A stretch of 59,256 nt of DNA from an uncultured bacterium (GTDB taxonomy: Bacteria; Cyanobacteriota; Vampirovibrionia; Gastranaerophilales; Gastranaerophilaceae): positions 1 to 59,256 of the forward strand of contig CASFGO010000026.1 of assembly GCA_949294335.1 (NCBI GenBank). Reading direction: 5' to 3'. The stretch's first letter is position 1; each line of letters starts with the position of its first letter. Below the pieces are notes generated by a model. It was not told the origin of the DNA. It worked only from the letters and a program-made list of their open reading frames with translations, and made no database searches. The translations under genes were made by a program, and so were the position numbers. Shown here one piece after another: positions 32,557 through 42,005 of the stretch.

Positions 32557-33477
32557 ATGAATGAAATAAAATTAATTAATAATATAAAAAATATTTTAAA
32601 TTCTAAATATATCGGCGATGATTGTGCATATTTAAAAGATTTAGGAATTGTAGTCAGTCAGGATAGTTTAGTTGAAAATGTACATTTTAATAAAGAAATG
32701 ATGACGCCGTATCAGACTGGTTATAAATCAATTATGGCCAATCTAAGTGATATCGCAGCATCAGGGGCGAAACCTTGTTATATCACAATATCTATTTCAA
32801 TTCCCAAAGACGTATCAGAAGAAGATATTAATGAGTATTACGAAGGTTGTAAATTTGCATTGAAGGATTTAGATGTAGAAATCGTTGGTGGTGATATTAC
32901 AGGTGCAGATAAGTTATTTATTTCAATATGTGTAATTGGAAAAACAGAAGGAAGAAAAATATCATCACGAAGTAATGCAAAAGTTGGTCATAAGATTATA
33001 ACAAGTGGTGTTCATGGTTCAAGTGCCGCAGGGCTTGAAATATTAATGGATGATTTAGAACCTGACAAGGATTTGATAAAAGCTCATTTGATGCCAACGG
33101 CTCAACTGGATTTTTCAAAACAGATTGCTGAACAAATAGAAGAAGATTATGCAATGATGGATACATCAGACGGGCTTATTGATGCACTTTATAAAATAGG
33201 TGTAGCAAGTGATTGCACAATGTCGGTTGATTTTGAAAGAATATTATATGATCCTAAGATAAAAGAATATTTTGAGAATTATGAGGATTTAATTTTTTAT
33301 GGAGGAGAAGATTATCAACTTGTTGCAACTGTGCCTGTGGAATTACTTCCTAAATTAAAAAATTACACAATAATTGGTGAAGTAATACCAAAAGAAGATT
33401 GTGTAATAAAATTAAATTACGATGATAGAGTTGAAAAAATAAATAATATTGATAAATGTTATAATCATTTTAAATAA
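32557..33477 (+). CDS. thiL: thiamine-monophosphate kinase
   Basis: ThiL phosphorylates thiamine phosphate to the cofactor thiamine diphosphate. The 306-residue protein has the PurM-like fold with GDDCAYLKDLGIVVSQDSLV, YKSIMANLSDIAASGAKPCY, EIVGGDITGADKLFIS and MDTSDGLIDALYKI as Mg-ATP binding motifs, and the FYGGEDYQLVATVP signature. It is monocistronic with a strong terminator. Other thiamine genes are not in the window. Confidence 0.94.
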   Translation: MNEIKLINNIKNILNSKYIGDDCAYLKDLGIVVSQDSLVENVHFNKEMMTPYQTGYKSIMANLSDIAASGAKPCYITISISIPKDVSEEDINEYYEGCKFALKDLDVEIVGGDITGADKLFISICVIGKTEGRKISSRSNAKVGHKIITSGVHGSSAAGLEILMDDLEPDKDLIKAHLMPTAQLDFSKQIAEQIEEDYAMMDTSDGLIDALYKIGVASDCTMSVDFERILYDPKIKEYFENYEDLIFYGGEDYQLVATVPVELLPKLKNYTIIGEVIPKEDCVIKLNYDDRVEKINNIDKCYNHFK

Positions 33478-33479
33478 AA

Positions 33480-33511
33480 AATAGTTCCTATATTATATAG
33501 GAACTATTTTT
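33480..33511. terminator. bidirectional terminator after thiL
   Basis: AATAGTTCCTATA / TATAGGAACTATT with a 3-base loop and a T-run. It also lies at the end of the convergent gene 33532-34011. Confidence 0.85.
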
Positions 33512-33531
33512 ATTTATTATAAATTGTTTTA

Positions 33532-34011
33532 TTATGCTTCAACAGCTATAATAGAACCACCACGCTTACTATAATCTTTAGCTTCAGCTACAGGGATTTC
33601 ATCAATAATTTTTTTTACTTCATTATTTGTTTCATTTAGCTTATTAGCTTTTTTTTCTGCTTTATCTAAGAATTTAAGGCTTCCATTTTTGCCAATCAAA
33701 GGTTGAGAAGTTACTTGGTTTTTAACACCTCCCATTGATTTCCCAATTTCAGAATCTACAACTTCTGCAGCTAATGCATTTCTATGTTTTGCTTTTCGAA
33801 TTAAGATATTAACAGGATTGCTTTCTTGTCTTTCAACTGCCTGTTTTAATTTTGTGAAAAAGTTATTACGACTTTTATCTCTTAGTGCTACTGCTTGTTT
33901 CTTTATAATTGGATGAGCTGATTTATCTAATTTAATAGCCATTCCAAATTGAGGGCTGTTATTTCGTTTGCAATTAATATTTTGATTTGCTGGGGTAATT
34001 CCTAAATTCAT
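33532..34011 (-). CDS. lineage-specific protein with N-terminal F-G-M motif
   Basis: A 159-residue basic protein I do not recognise. The first ~35 residues are Asn/Pro-rich and end in NNSPQFGMAIKLDKSAHPII, similar to leaders of other proteins here. The rest is helical and lysine-rich (DKSRNNFFTKLKQAVERQES; KFLDKAEKKANKLNETNNEV). No membrane segment. It may be exported or localised by its leader, which is inference. Confidence 0.65.
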   Translation of the reverse strand: MNLGITPANQNINCKRNNSPQFGMAIKLDKSAHPIIKKQAVALRDKSRNNFFTKLKQAVERQESNPVNILIRKAKHRNALAAEVVDSEIGKSMGGVKNQVTSQPLIGKNGSLKFLDKAEKKANKLNETNNEVKKIIDEIPVAEAKDYSKRGGSIIAVEA

Positions 34012-34110
34012 ACATATATCCTTTCATTGTTAGTCTACTTTTATTTTAAATGTTGTCAAAATAAAATTTGCTAGTAATATTTACAAATGTTTACTATAAA
34101 TTTTGAATTA

Positions 34111-34143
34111 AAATAGGTGACACAATATATGTGTCACCTATTT
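34111..34143 (-). terminator. terminator of gene 34176-34595
   Basis: Perfect 14-bp stem AAATAGGTGACACA / TGTGTCACCTATTT with a 5-base loop; on the minus strand it is followed by TTTT. Confidence 0.85.
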
Positions 34144-34175
34144 ATAAAACCTTGTTGATGCGTTATGCTTAAATT

Positions 34176-34595
34176 TTATGCAGTAGCTTCACCTGCTTTT
34201 TCTGCACCTTTTTTGAACATTCCTGTAACAGTTCTCCACGCAGCTGAACCTTTATTTGCTAACCATTCACCGGCTACATTTAATTTTTCTGCAACAGAGC
34301 CTGCACCTTTCATAATTTTTCCAGCGCCTTCAGCACCAGCTTTGTTAATTAACTTGTTAAACCAACCTAATTTGTTACCAGCTACTAAAGTACCAATTAC
34401 TACTGCAGCTGCAGCTAATGTACCAAGAATTACATTTCTAGCTGTATGTTTTTTCTTTGGTTTTACAAAAGTATCGGCTTCTGGGCCTGTTGGAGCTCCT
34501 TGAGCATTTGGTTGTTTTGCATATTTTTGAGGTTGATTCATAATATCTCTTGCTGAATCTAATGCACCTGCTCTAAATGAAACATTGTTTACCAT
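34176..34595 (-). CDS. lineage-specific membrane protein with F-R-A-G leader
   Basis: A 139-residue protein of unknown function. The ATG at 34595 has GGAGG 5 bases upstream, so the TTG at 34607 is not used. The start MVNNVSFRAGALDSARDI is another F-x-G-type leader; after a lysine patch comes one membrane helix (VILGTLAAAAVVIGTLVAG) and a glycine/alanine/lysine-rich amphipathic C-terminus (AGEWLANKGSAAWRTVTGMF). An antisense frame of 112 codons is only a shadow of its alanine-rich bias. Confidence 0.65.
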   Translation of the reverse strand: MVNNVSFRAGALDSARDIMNQPQKYAKQPNAQGAPTGPEADTFVKPKKKHTARNVILGTLAAAAVVIGTLVAGNKLGWFNKLINKAGAEGAGKIMKGAGSVAEKLNVAGEWLANKGSAAWRTVTGMFKKGAEKAGEATA

Positions 34596-34755
34596 ACACA
34601 CCTCCAAGGGTTATTTATTCACTACACATGTATATAAAAACCTGAAGATCATGTTTTTTGCGTGTTTTTAGACTTTTGTTAAGTTTTGTTTACAATTTAA
34701 TTATTTCATCTAAAAATATGTAGAATAATACTTGACTGTATGCGAATATACTTTT

Positions 34756-35898
34756 ATGGAAGAAAATATTGAAAATTTTAATGATATAGAAAAAAACGAG
34801 GGTATCGTATCTTTAACAGAACAAGATAAATTTTATATTTATCAAAAATGTTCTTGGGTTAATAATTTTAATCAAAGAGCAAGAATGGTTGCTAATTTTT
34901 TTAGTATAATTGCAGCAAGAAAAATCCTTGAGAACTATAATTTAGAATGTGATACTTCAATTTCTTTACAAGAAATTTCTTCAATAATTTCAAGATGGGA
35001 TATCGCTGAAATTTTTGTTGGTGATTGTAGAATATCAGTAAGAAATAATTTTCTGGATTATAAATTATTTGTTCCTAAAAAGCATAAAAGATATGGCTTA
35101 TTAGGTGATTTATTAATGTTTGTAAGGTTTGAGAATGATTGTGCCAAATTATTAGGATTTTTAAATCCTTCTGATTTAGATGAAGAAAATTCAGATAATG
35201 AAAATTATTATATAGAACAAGACCAATTAAAATCTATTGATGAAATTAATTTTAATGTTGTAAAAGATGAAGAAAATATTGAAAAACTAAAAAATGAACG
35301 TATAAAAATTATTCAATATTTAGAAGGTTCTTTAGATGATAAAGTAGAGTTTTTTAAATTATTATCAAAATCAAAATATCTGCGTAATGAAATGATAAAG
35401 TTTGAAAATTCAGAAAAAATCTATTCTGAATTAGTAAAAAATCAAGAAAAAATTGAAACAACAATTGAAAAAGAGGTAGACAATATCTCTAAATTAGCAG
35501 ATGCTTTTATTCAGTCAAAAACAACAATACTAAATCATTCCAATAATGAAAATAATAATGCCGAAAATTATAAAATTGAATGTGCCAGAGCTAATCTTGA
35601 AAAATTATTTAATTTATCAATGAACAATAATGAAGAATTTGAAAATATTCAAAATAAAACTAAAGATGAAGTTATGGACACATTATTACAACCATCTAAA
35701 ATGATTATAAATGATGACAGACTACCAATGGTTGCAGTTTTAAAGGCTTTCCGATTTTTTGCAATATTGTTATTAATATTGTTTTTTACAGCCGGAATCT
35801 TTTGTTATCATAATTATTCTGTTATGAACGGTTATAATAGCATTCTGAAATATAAACAAAATATATCTGAATGGGTTATAAATGTTAAAAAAAAATAA
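34756..35898 (+). CDS. uncharacterised protein, DUF1822-like, with C-terminal membrane helix
   Basis: A 380-residue protein. The ATG at 34756 is preferred over a TTG at 34732. The N-terminal ~140 residues (VNNFNQRARMVANFFSIIAA; KLFVPKKHKRYGLLGDLLMF; LLGFLNPSDLDEE) loosely resemble the cyanobacterial DUF1822 family in order of motifs. A long acidic coiled coil follows (about 170-320) and one membrane helix near the end (FFAILLLILFFTAGIFCY). It sits where hrcA would be expected before grpE, but has no HTH. Function unknown. Confidence 0.6.
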   Translation: MEENIENFNDIEKNEGIVSLTEQDKFYIYQKCSWVNNFNQRARMVANFFSIIAARKILENYNLECDTSISLQEISSIISRWDIAEIFVGDCRISVRNNFLDYKLFVPKKHKRYGLLGDLLMFVRFENDCAKLLGFLNPSDLDEENSDNENYYIEQDQLKSIDEINFNVVKDEENIEKLKNERIKIIQYLEGSLDDKVEFFKLLSKSKYLRNEMIKFENSEKIYSELVKNQEKIETTIEKEVDNISKLADAFIQSKTTILNHSNNENNNAENYKIECARANLEKLFNLSMNNNEEFENIQNKTKDEVMDTLLQPSKMIINDDRLPMVAVLKAFRFFAILLLILFFTAGIFCYHNYSVMNGYNSILKYKQNISEWVINVKKK

Positions 35899-35918
35899 AG
35901 TTTCCTTGTATATGCAAC

Positions 35919-35947
35919 TTGATAAATTATAATTAAAATTGTACGAT
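35919..35947 (+). promoter_or_regulatory. grpE promoter
   Basis: TTGATA (35919-35924), 17-base spacer, TACGAT (35942-35947), about 15 bases before the ribosome binding site. No CIRCE element (TTAGCACTC-N9-GAGTGCTAA) is present. Confidence 0.55.
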
Positions 35948-35967
35948 ACTGTAAGGGGAGTTTAACT

Positions 35968-36582
35968 ATGACAAATCCATTTAAGGGTGAAACTGAAGAG
36001 TCAGAAATTAAAGAAAATAATATAAAAGAAGAGAATAAAGCAGAAGTAAATCCTGATGCAGAAGTAATTGTTGATGAAAAAATAGAAAATGAAGAGCCAA
36101 CAGAAAAAGAAGATAATCAATCAGAAACATCAGAATTAGATAAGTTAAAAGCTGATTATGATAAGTTAAATAATCAATATATTAGATTAGCAGCAGACTT
36201 TGATAATTATAGAAAAAGACAAGCTCAAGAAAGAGAAAGCTTGTTAAAGTATGGTGCGGAAGATACTTTAAAGAAATTAATAGAAGTATTAGATAATTTT
36301 GATAGAGGTGAAAAGGCAATAGCAGATGTAGAAGATTGTGAAAAGGTAAAAGAAAGTTTCAATCTTGTACATAAACAATTAAATGATGCCTTAGCAAAAG
36401 TTGGTTTGGAAGTAATTGAATGTGAAGGAAAAGAGTTTGATCCAAACTATCATGAAGCAGTAATGCAAACACCAACAAGTGAACATCCTGAACATACAAT
36501 TATTGCAGAATTACAAAAGGGTTATAAACTTGGTGATAGAGTTTTAAGACCATCATTAGTAAATGTTGCAACAGCTGAATAG
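35968..36582 (+). CDS. grpE: nucleotide exchange factor GrpE
   Basis: GrpE releases ADP from DnaK. The 204-residue protein has an acidic, disordered N-terminus (about 60 residues), a long coiled coil (SELDKLKADYDKLNNQYIRL, AADFDNYRKRQAQERESLLK) and the C-terminal beta domain (DPNYHEAVMQTPTSEHPEHT, KGYKLGDRVLRPSLVNVA). It precedes dnaJ by 21 bases; dnaK is not in between. Confidence 0.97.
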   Translation: MTNPFKGETEESEIKENNIKEENKAEVNPDAEVIVDEKIENEEPTEKEDNQSETSELDKLKADYDKLNNQYIRLAADFDNYRKRQAQERESLLKYGAEDTLKKLIEVLDNFDRGEKAIADVEDCEKVKESFNLVHKQLNDALAKVGLEVIECEGKEFDPNYHEAVMQTPTSEHPEHTIIAELQKGYKLGDRVLRPSLVNVATAE

Positions 36583-36603
36583 TAAATAGAAAAAGAGAAA
36601 ACG

Positions 36604-37728
36604 ATGACGGATTATTATGAAATACTGGGAGTATCAAAAGATGCGACCAAAGATGAAATAAAAAGTGCCTTTAGAAAAATGGCAAGAAAATACCATCCGG
36701 ATGTAAATAAGGCTCCGGATGCAGAAGAAAAATTTAAAGAATTAGGCAAAGCTTATGAAGTATTAATGGACGATAATAAGCGTGCTACATATGATAGGTT
36801 TGGAGAAGAAGGATTACAAAATCAAGGATATTCTTCACAAGGACCTTTTGCAAATGGTTTTGGTGATTTAAATGATATCTTTGAATCTTTCTTTGAAGGC
36901 TTTGGCGGTTTTGGTGGCTCTCGTAGAGTTGATCCTAATGCACCAACAAGAGGCGAAAACCTTAGACTTGATATTGAAATTGAGTTTGAAGAAGCTATGT
37001 TTGGAGTCGAAAAAGATGTTAAAATAGATCATCTTGAAACTTGCCCATCTTGTAAAGGTACAGGAGCAAAAGCAGGTAGTCAGCCTGTAACTTGTCCTAC
37101 TTGTGGAGGTCGTGGTCAAGTTCAACAAACTACTCAAACTATTTTAGGAAGTTTCGCTCAAATCGTAACTTGTCCAAAATGTCATGGTAAGGGTAAAATT
37201 ATTTCTGATCCTTGTCCTGATTGTAAAGGTCAAGGTCGTAAAGAAGTTGAAAAAACTCTTAATGTAAAAATACCTAAAGGTGTTGATACAGGTTCAAAAA
37301 TGCGTTTATCAGGTGAAGGTGATGCAGGTTCAAATGGCGGCCCTTCTGGTGATTTATATATAATCATTCATGTTAAACCTTCAAAATATTTCCATAGAGA
37401 TGGTATGAATATTTATACAAAATTAGATGTAACACCTTCTCAAGCTGTATTAGGTGATGAAATAGAGATAAAAACAATAGATGGAGAGAGAAAAATATCT
37501 ATACCTACAGGTCTTCAATCAGGAGACAGAGTAACTATAAAAGGTGCAGGTGCTCCTTCTGTTTCAAATCCTTCTATGCGTGGAGATCATATTGTTATAG
37601 TTAATGTGAAAACACCTACACATATTTCTAATGAAGAAAGAAGATTATACGAATCTCTTTATGAATTAGAAACAGGTCGTGTTAAAAAACAATCTGTAAA
37701 AGAAAAAATTAAAGGGGCTTTCAAATAA
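36604..37728 (+). CDS. dnaJ: chaperone protein DnaJ
   Basis: Full-length type I Hsp40 (374 aa). J-domain with HPD at residues 31-33, a G/F-rich linker ([20 protein letters not shown]), four CxxCxGxG zinc motifs ([32 protein letters not shown]) and the substrate-binding C-terminal domains. Its stop overlaps the start of the next gene by one base (TAATG), tying a secreted beta-propeller protein to the chaperone operon. Confidence 0.98.
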   Translation: MTDYYEILGVSKDATKDEIKSAFRKMARKYHPDVNKAPDAEEKFKELGKAYEVLMDDNKRATYDRFGEEGLQNQGYSSQGPFANGFGDLNDIFESFFEGFGGFGGSRRVDPNAPTRGENLRLDIEIEFEEAMFGVEKDVKIDHLETCPSCKGTGAKAGSQPVTCPTCGGRGQVQQTTQTILGSFAQIVTCPKCHGKGKIISDPCPDCKGQGRKEVEKTLNVKIPKGVDTGSKMRLSGEGDAGSNGGPSGDLYIIIHVKPSKYFHRDGMNIYTKLDVTPSQAVLGDEIEIKTIDGERKISIPTGLQSGDRVTIKGAGAPSVSNPSMRGDHIVIVNVKTPTHISNEERRLYESLYELETGRVKKQSVKEKIKGAFK

Positions 37729-39173
37729 TGAAAAAGTATCTTATATCATTGATGGTTTTATTGTTAACAGCAACTAGTAGTTTCGCTGCAAAGTTGCCAG
37801 AAGATGTTCAAGCTATGTTAAAGAAAACATTTCCTTCTGTTGATATAAGATTTGATGGGGTAATTATTTTGCAAGATGGTACAGTTTACTTACCTTTATA
37901 TCCTGCAAAAATAAAAAATGAGCAAAGTTTAACAGTTGTTCAGACATATCCTGACAAAACACCACTAAATAAACGCCCTGATGTTGTAATTTTTAATAAT
38001 GATTTTGTTTTATTAAAAATGATTGTAGAAAAAGATGGGACAAGAACAATCAAAAAATTCGATAAGCCTCCTGTAATTGTTAAATCAGGATTATTGCCTC
38101 AAGATATGTTAGTTCCTAAAAATTTAGTTATTCCTGAGAATTTAAAAGGTATTACAGGGAATTTAAATGTTAAAATAGGTCCAAAAGAAGAAATAAAAGT
38201 TGTGCCAACAAAAATACAATATGAAAAAACAACTCAGGTTCAACCTATTAAACAAACTAATTTAGTTTCAGTTATTCCACAATTGAAAGATAAAGTATTA
38301 TATATTTCAACCTGTTATTCAAAAGATATTCAAGTTGTTCAAGGTGAATCTAAAAGCCCAATGTATGCTTTAGCTCAAAAAGCAATACCTCGTTCAATAA
38401 TGATAACTCCTGACAATAAGTTTTTATTTGTAACAACTTATAATAGTACATTAGTAGACATAATTTCATTAGCTGACGATAGAGTAATTAAACAGTTGGA
38501 TTTAACCACAAATGCTGGTGAAATTATAATGGATAAAGAAAATAAATTGGCTTATGTTTCAAGCCCTGATGCATCTACCATTTATCAAATTTCTCTTGAT
38601 GATATGACATTGAAGAAAAAAATAAAAGTTAATGGAAGATGCGAAAATCTAGTTTTATATAAAGATAACTTATTATATGTAGATAAGCTTTCAAATAAAG
38701 TTTGGTGTATTGAGTTTGGTAATGAGTATTTATTGAAAGATTTGGGAAGCTATCCTAATATTTCAAAAATGTTGTGTTTAAATGGAAAATTATATCTAGC
38801 AAGTAGAACTAAAAATAGAATGGCTGTTTTAGATTATAAAAATCAAACATTGTTATCTGAATTTGATATTATAAAAAAACCTGTTGATATGATAACTTTT
38901 AATAAAAAAATATATGTGTTAAGTGCGCAAGATAACTTAGTTCAAGTAATAGATTCTGAAACAGATGAACCTATATCTGTTGTGCCTATTAATAGTGGCG
39001 GGTTTTCAACATCAATGGAAATAATCCCTAATACCTCCCTTGCAATAATTTCGGATGTAAAAGCAGGAAGATATTCTGTTATGGATTTGAATAAAAATGT
39101 TATATTAAAAACAAATACTCTTGATATTCCTGTAAGTAATATTACAATTGGTAAGAATGTAAGAAAGATATAG
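37728..39173 (+). CDS. secreted YVTN-type beta-propeller protein
   Basis: A 481-residue exported protein: signal peptide [20 protein letters not shown], an N-terminal domain of ~170 residues rich in short strands (RFDGVIILQDGTVYLPLYPA), then a seven-bladed-type propeller of 40-residue repeats (SIMITPDNKFLFVTTYNSTL; GEIIMDKENKLAYVSSPDAS; TSMEIIPNTSLAIISDVKAG). Similar proteins act as surface scaffolds. It is translationally coupled to dnaJ and lies 3 bases before an O-methyltransferase gene; no functional link is apparent. Confidence 0.82.
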   Translation: MKKYLISLMVLLLTATSSFAAKLPEDVQAMLKKTFPSVDIRFDGVIILQDGTVYLPLYPAKIKNEQSLTVVQTYPDKTPLNKRPDVVIFNNDFVLLKMIVEKDGTRTIKKFDKPPVIVKSGLLPQDMLVPKNLVIPENLKGITGNLNVKIGPKEEIKVVPTKIQYEKTTQVQPIKQTNLVSVIPQLKDKVLYISTCYSKDIQVVQGESKSPMYALAQKAIPRSIMITPDNKFLFVTTYNSTLVDIISLADDRVIKQLDLTTNAGEIIMDKENKLAYVSSPDASTIYQISLDDMTLKKKIKVNGRCENLVLYKDNLLYVDKLSNKVWCIEFGNEYLLKDLGSYPNISKMLCLNGKLYLASRTKNRMAVLDYKNQTLLSEFDIIKKPVDMITFNKKIYVLSAQDNLVQVIDSETDEPISVVPINSGGFSTSMEIIPNTSLAIISDVKAGRYSVMDLNKNVILKTNTLDIPVSNITIGKNVRKI

Positions 39174-39176
39174 TTT

Positions 39177-39731
39177 ATGAATGAAATATTAAATGATACA
39201 TTATTAGAACTTGAAAAAACTCAGCATGATTTTTGGAATGTATCTAGATCTACTGGTAACTTTCTTAATATGTTAGTTAAAATAAGAAATGCAAGAAGTG
39301 TTTTAGAGATTGGAACTTCAAACGGATATTCTGGACTTTGGTTTTTAGATGCTTTGAAAGTGACAAAAGGTCATTTAACAACTATTGAATATTATGATAA
39401 GCGTCAAAGTATTGCCCGTACAAATTTTGATAAATGTGGATTTGCTGGCATGTATACCCCAATTTTAGGTTCAGCTTGTGATATATTAGATAATTTGCCA
39501 TCTGATAAAATGTTTGATTTTGTTCTAATTGATGCAAATAAAAGAGAGTATGTTAGAAATTTCGAACTAATAAAACCGCATTTACTTCCTAATGCAATCA
39601 TTGCTGCTGATAATGTAAACTCTCATAGAGAAAAAGTTCAAACTTATCTTGATGCAGTTATGAATGATGAGGATTTCCAAACAGAAATATTAGACTTACC
39701 TGCAGGATTAGCTGTTTCATATAAATTGTAA
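39177..39731 (+). CDS. O-methyltransferase (class I SAM, YrrM/caffeoyl-CoA type)
   Basis: A 184-residue small O-methyltransferase. SAM motifs: SVLEIGTSNGYSGLWFLDAL (motif I), TIEYYDKRQSIARTNFD, and FDFVLIDANKREYVRNFELI with the metal-binding DAN. Family members act on catechol-like or tRNA 5-hydroxyuridine (TrmR) substrates; the second is plausible in bacteria. It begins 3 bases after the propeller gene, as the last gene of the grpE operon. Confidence 0.87.
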   Translation: MNEILNDTLLELEKTQHDFWNVSRSTGNFLNMLVKIRNARSVLEIGTSNGYSGLWFLDALKVTKGHLTTIEYYDKRQSIARTNFDKCGFAGMYTPILGSACDILDNLPSDKMFDFVLIDANKREYVRNFELIKPHLLPNAIIAADNVNSHREKVQTYLDAVMNDEDFQTEILDLPAGLAVSYKL

Positions 39732-39813
39732 ATAAATCAAATCATTTAACTATACATTTATAAGCCTTTTTGCTATAATTCCCTCATAATATTTATTAGT
39801 AATGGAGAAAATT

Positions 39814-41088
39814 ATGGACAGATTATTTGGTGTTTTAGGTATTATATTTATTTTTGCAATTGCTTACTTGATATCAAATAATCGAAAGAAAATTAATTTT
39901 AAAACTGTAGGAATAGGTTTTTTACTCCAAATTTCTCTAGCTGTTTTTATTTTTAAAGTTCCATTAGGACAAAAAATGTTCTTAGGAATTGGTGTTTTAA
40001 TCCAGAAAATTCTTGATTTTGCTTTTCAAGGAGGTCAATTTGTTTTCGGTGGATTATTGGATTTCAAATTATTTGATGCAGTTTTTGGTGCAGGACATCG
40101 GATTTTTGCATTACAATTAGTAGCGTCTTGTATTTTTATGATGATACTTGTAAATATACTTTATTATTATGGCATAATGCAAAAAATCGTTATGATTTTA
40201 GGTAAAGCAATGAACAAATTAATGAAGGTTTCAGGAGCAGAAGCTCTTTGTTCTGTTGCAAACTCTTTTGTCGGTCAAATAGTTGCACAGATTATGATTA
40301 AACCTTATTTAGAAGCATTAACTCGTTCAGAATTACTGGCATGTATGGCAGGTAGTATGGCTTGTATTTCAGGTGCAATGATGCCAATATATATAGGAAT
40401 GGGAATACCTGCGGAATATATTTTAGCATCGTCTATTATGGCTGCTCCTGGAGTTTTGGTTATAACAAAAATGGTTTATCCAGAAGATAGAGTTCCTGAA
40501 ACTGGTGAAAATATAAAATTATCTACGGAAAAAACGCACGTTAATTTAATAGATTCAATAGCATCAGGTGCAAGTGAAGGTATGCAAGTAGCAATTAATG
40601 TTACAGCTATGCTTATTGCTTTAGTAGCTCTAGTTTCAATGATTGATTATACATTAGGATATTTTGGAGCATTAATTTATAAAACATTCCATATGCATGG
40701 TGCCTTCTTAGGTTTAGATTTACAACATTTATCTTTAAAAATGATTTTAGGTAAATTCTTTGCTATATTTGCGTTCTTAATGGGTGTTCCTCATCAAGAT
40801 ATTACTGCTGTTAGTCAGTTAATGGGTACCAAAGTTATATTAAATGAAATGGTTGCATATATTGATTTATCATCAATGAAAGATATTTTGACACCAAAAG
40901 CATTTTTAATTGCAAGTTTTTCATTATGTAGTTTTGGTAATGTTGGTTCTATTGCAACACAATTAGGTGGAATTGGAGAATTAGCTCCTAATCAAAGAAA
41001 GAATCTTGCTGAACTAGGAATAAGAGCTCTAATATGTGGTACATTAACATGTTTTATGTCAGCGACAATTGCTGGAATTTTATTCTAA
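39814..41088 (+). CDS. NupC-family concentrative nucleoside transporter
   Basis: A 424-residue inner-membrane symporter that takes up nucleosides with H+ or Na+. The ATG at 39814 has GGAG about 7 bases upstream. Family motifs: FVFGGLLDFKLFDAVFGAGH, ALCSVANSFVGQIVAQIMIK, GSMACISGAMMPIYIGMGIP, and SFSLCSFGNVGSIATQLGGI near the end. Ten or so membrane helices are visible. It is a lone gene; nucleoside salvage fits with a vitamin- and nucleotide-scavenging lifestyle. Confidence 0.93.
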   Translation: MDRLFGVLGIIFIFAIAYLISNNRKKINFKTVGIGFLLQISLAVFIFKVPLGQKMFLGIGVLIQKILDFAFQGGQFVFGGLLDFKLFDAVFGAGHRIFALQLVASCIFMMILVNILYYYGIMQKIVMILGKAMNKLMKVSGAEALCSVANSFVGQIVAQIMIKPYLEALTRSELLACMAGSMACISGAMMPIYIGMGIPAEYILASSIMAAPGVLVITKMVYPEDRVPETGENIKLSTEKTHVNLIDSIASGASEGMQVAINVTAMLIALVALVSMIDYTLGYFGALIYKTFHMHGAFLGLDLQHLSLKMILGKFFAIFAFLMGVPHQDITAVSQLMGTKVILNEMVAYIDLSSMKDILTPKAFLIASFSLCSFGNVGSIATQLGGIGELAPNQRKNLAELGIRALICGTLTCFMSATIAGILF

Positions 41089-41098
41089 CAAAATAAAA

Positions 41099-41215
41099 AG
41101 GGAAATCTAAAGACGCATTGATTACCTTCTACACATCTTGTTGATTTCCCTAAAAAACGGTTATTTTTTAGGTTATATTAAGGTTATTGGTATTTAAGGG
41201 GGGACTAAGCCCCCT
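41099..41215 (-). terminator. two terminator hairpins after gene 41232
   Basis: On the minus strand the first is AGGGGG/CCCCCT (41197-41215). The second is AGGGAAATC/GATTTCCCT (41099-41151) with an unusually long 35-base loop and a TTTTTATTTT tail. They also lie at the end of the convergent nupC gene. Confidence 0.6.
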
Positions 41216-41231
41216 GTATAATATTTTGTTA

Positions 41232-41747
41232 TTAAGCTTGGAGTCCGTAGTGAGAAACTTGAGATTGGATACCAGATTGAACTCTTTGAGTAGTTGCCTT
41301 TTCTTCTTCTTCGATTTGAGCAAGAAGCGCTTCAAGCTTAGTTTTCTTTAACTCCATTTGTTTTTCTTTTTCGTTTAATTGCGCCATAATACGTTTTTTG
41401 TATTGTTCTTGCGCTTTTTCATAGGCTTTCATATATGCAAGTCTTTGCATGTATGGAGCATTGTCACCAAATTGTGTAAATATACTATTACTATTCATAT
41501 ATCCCATAGCTTGTTGTGCATATTGATCAGATGCATAATGTGCCATCATTAAAGTATTCAAACCAGAACCGAATAGAGAAGGCGGAATGGATGCAAGATC
41601 TGTAATCGAAGTTGAATCATTCGCCAAAGCGGCAGATAGGCTTTGATAATCCATTAACTTTTGATTAAGATCAGTTAATTGGAATTCGATGTTATTTTTC
41701 TTTTGTATCAGGTGCATTTTCCTGAACATCATTAATAGCATACCCAT
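41232..41747 (-). CDS. uncharacterised coiled-coil protein
   Basis: A 171-residue protein with a basic N-terminal helix (MGMLLMMFRKMHLIQKKNNI), a Q/N/S-rich middle (LIQYASDQYAQQAMGYM type, tyrosine-rich) and a long C-terminal coiled coil (KAQEQYKKRIMAQLNEKEKQ, MELKKTKLEALLAQIEEEEK). AGGTAGGT precedes the ATG. The 240 bases upstream hold its promoter and an AT-rich tract in which I see nothing else. I do not recognise the family; the form suggests a structural or secretion-related protein. Confidence 0.65.
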   Translation of the reverse strand: MGMLLMMFRKMHLIQKKNNIEFQLTDLNQKLMDYQSLSAALANDSTSITDLASIPPSLFGSGLNTLMMAHYASDQYAQQAMGYMNSNSIFTQFGDNAPYMQRLAYMKAYEKAQEQYKKRIMAQLNEKEKQMELKKTKLEALLAQIEEEEKATTQRVQSGIQSQVSHYGLQA

Positions 41748-42005
41748 AATAGACCTACCTAACCTTATACCTGCTTAGTAACTATCACACGAAACTTGTT
41801 ACTAATTTTTTGATTAATTACAAAACCTATAAGTTAATTTTGTAATCACTATCTTTGTTTTTAACCTAACTAATTTTTTAAATAACCTTTACATGTATAT
41901 AAAGTAATCCTGAAACCATGAATTGACATGAATTACAGACATGTTTACAAATCTTAATAAAAGCTTTATCAAAAAGAATCCTGTTTGTTATACAATATTT
42001 GTAAT

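Noticed and set aside
34165..34503. 112-codon plus-strand frame opposite the small membrane protein gene
   Set aside because: It is the antisense shadow of an Ala/Gly-rich gene that has a perfect ribosome binding site on the minus strand.
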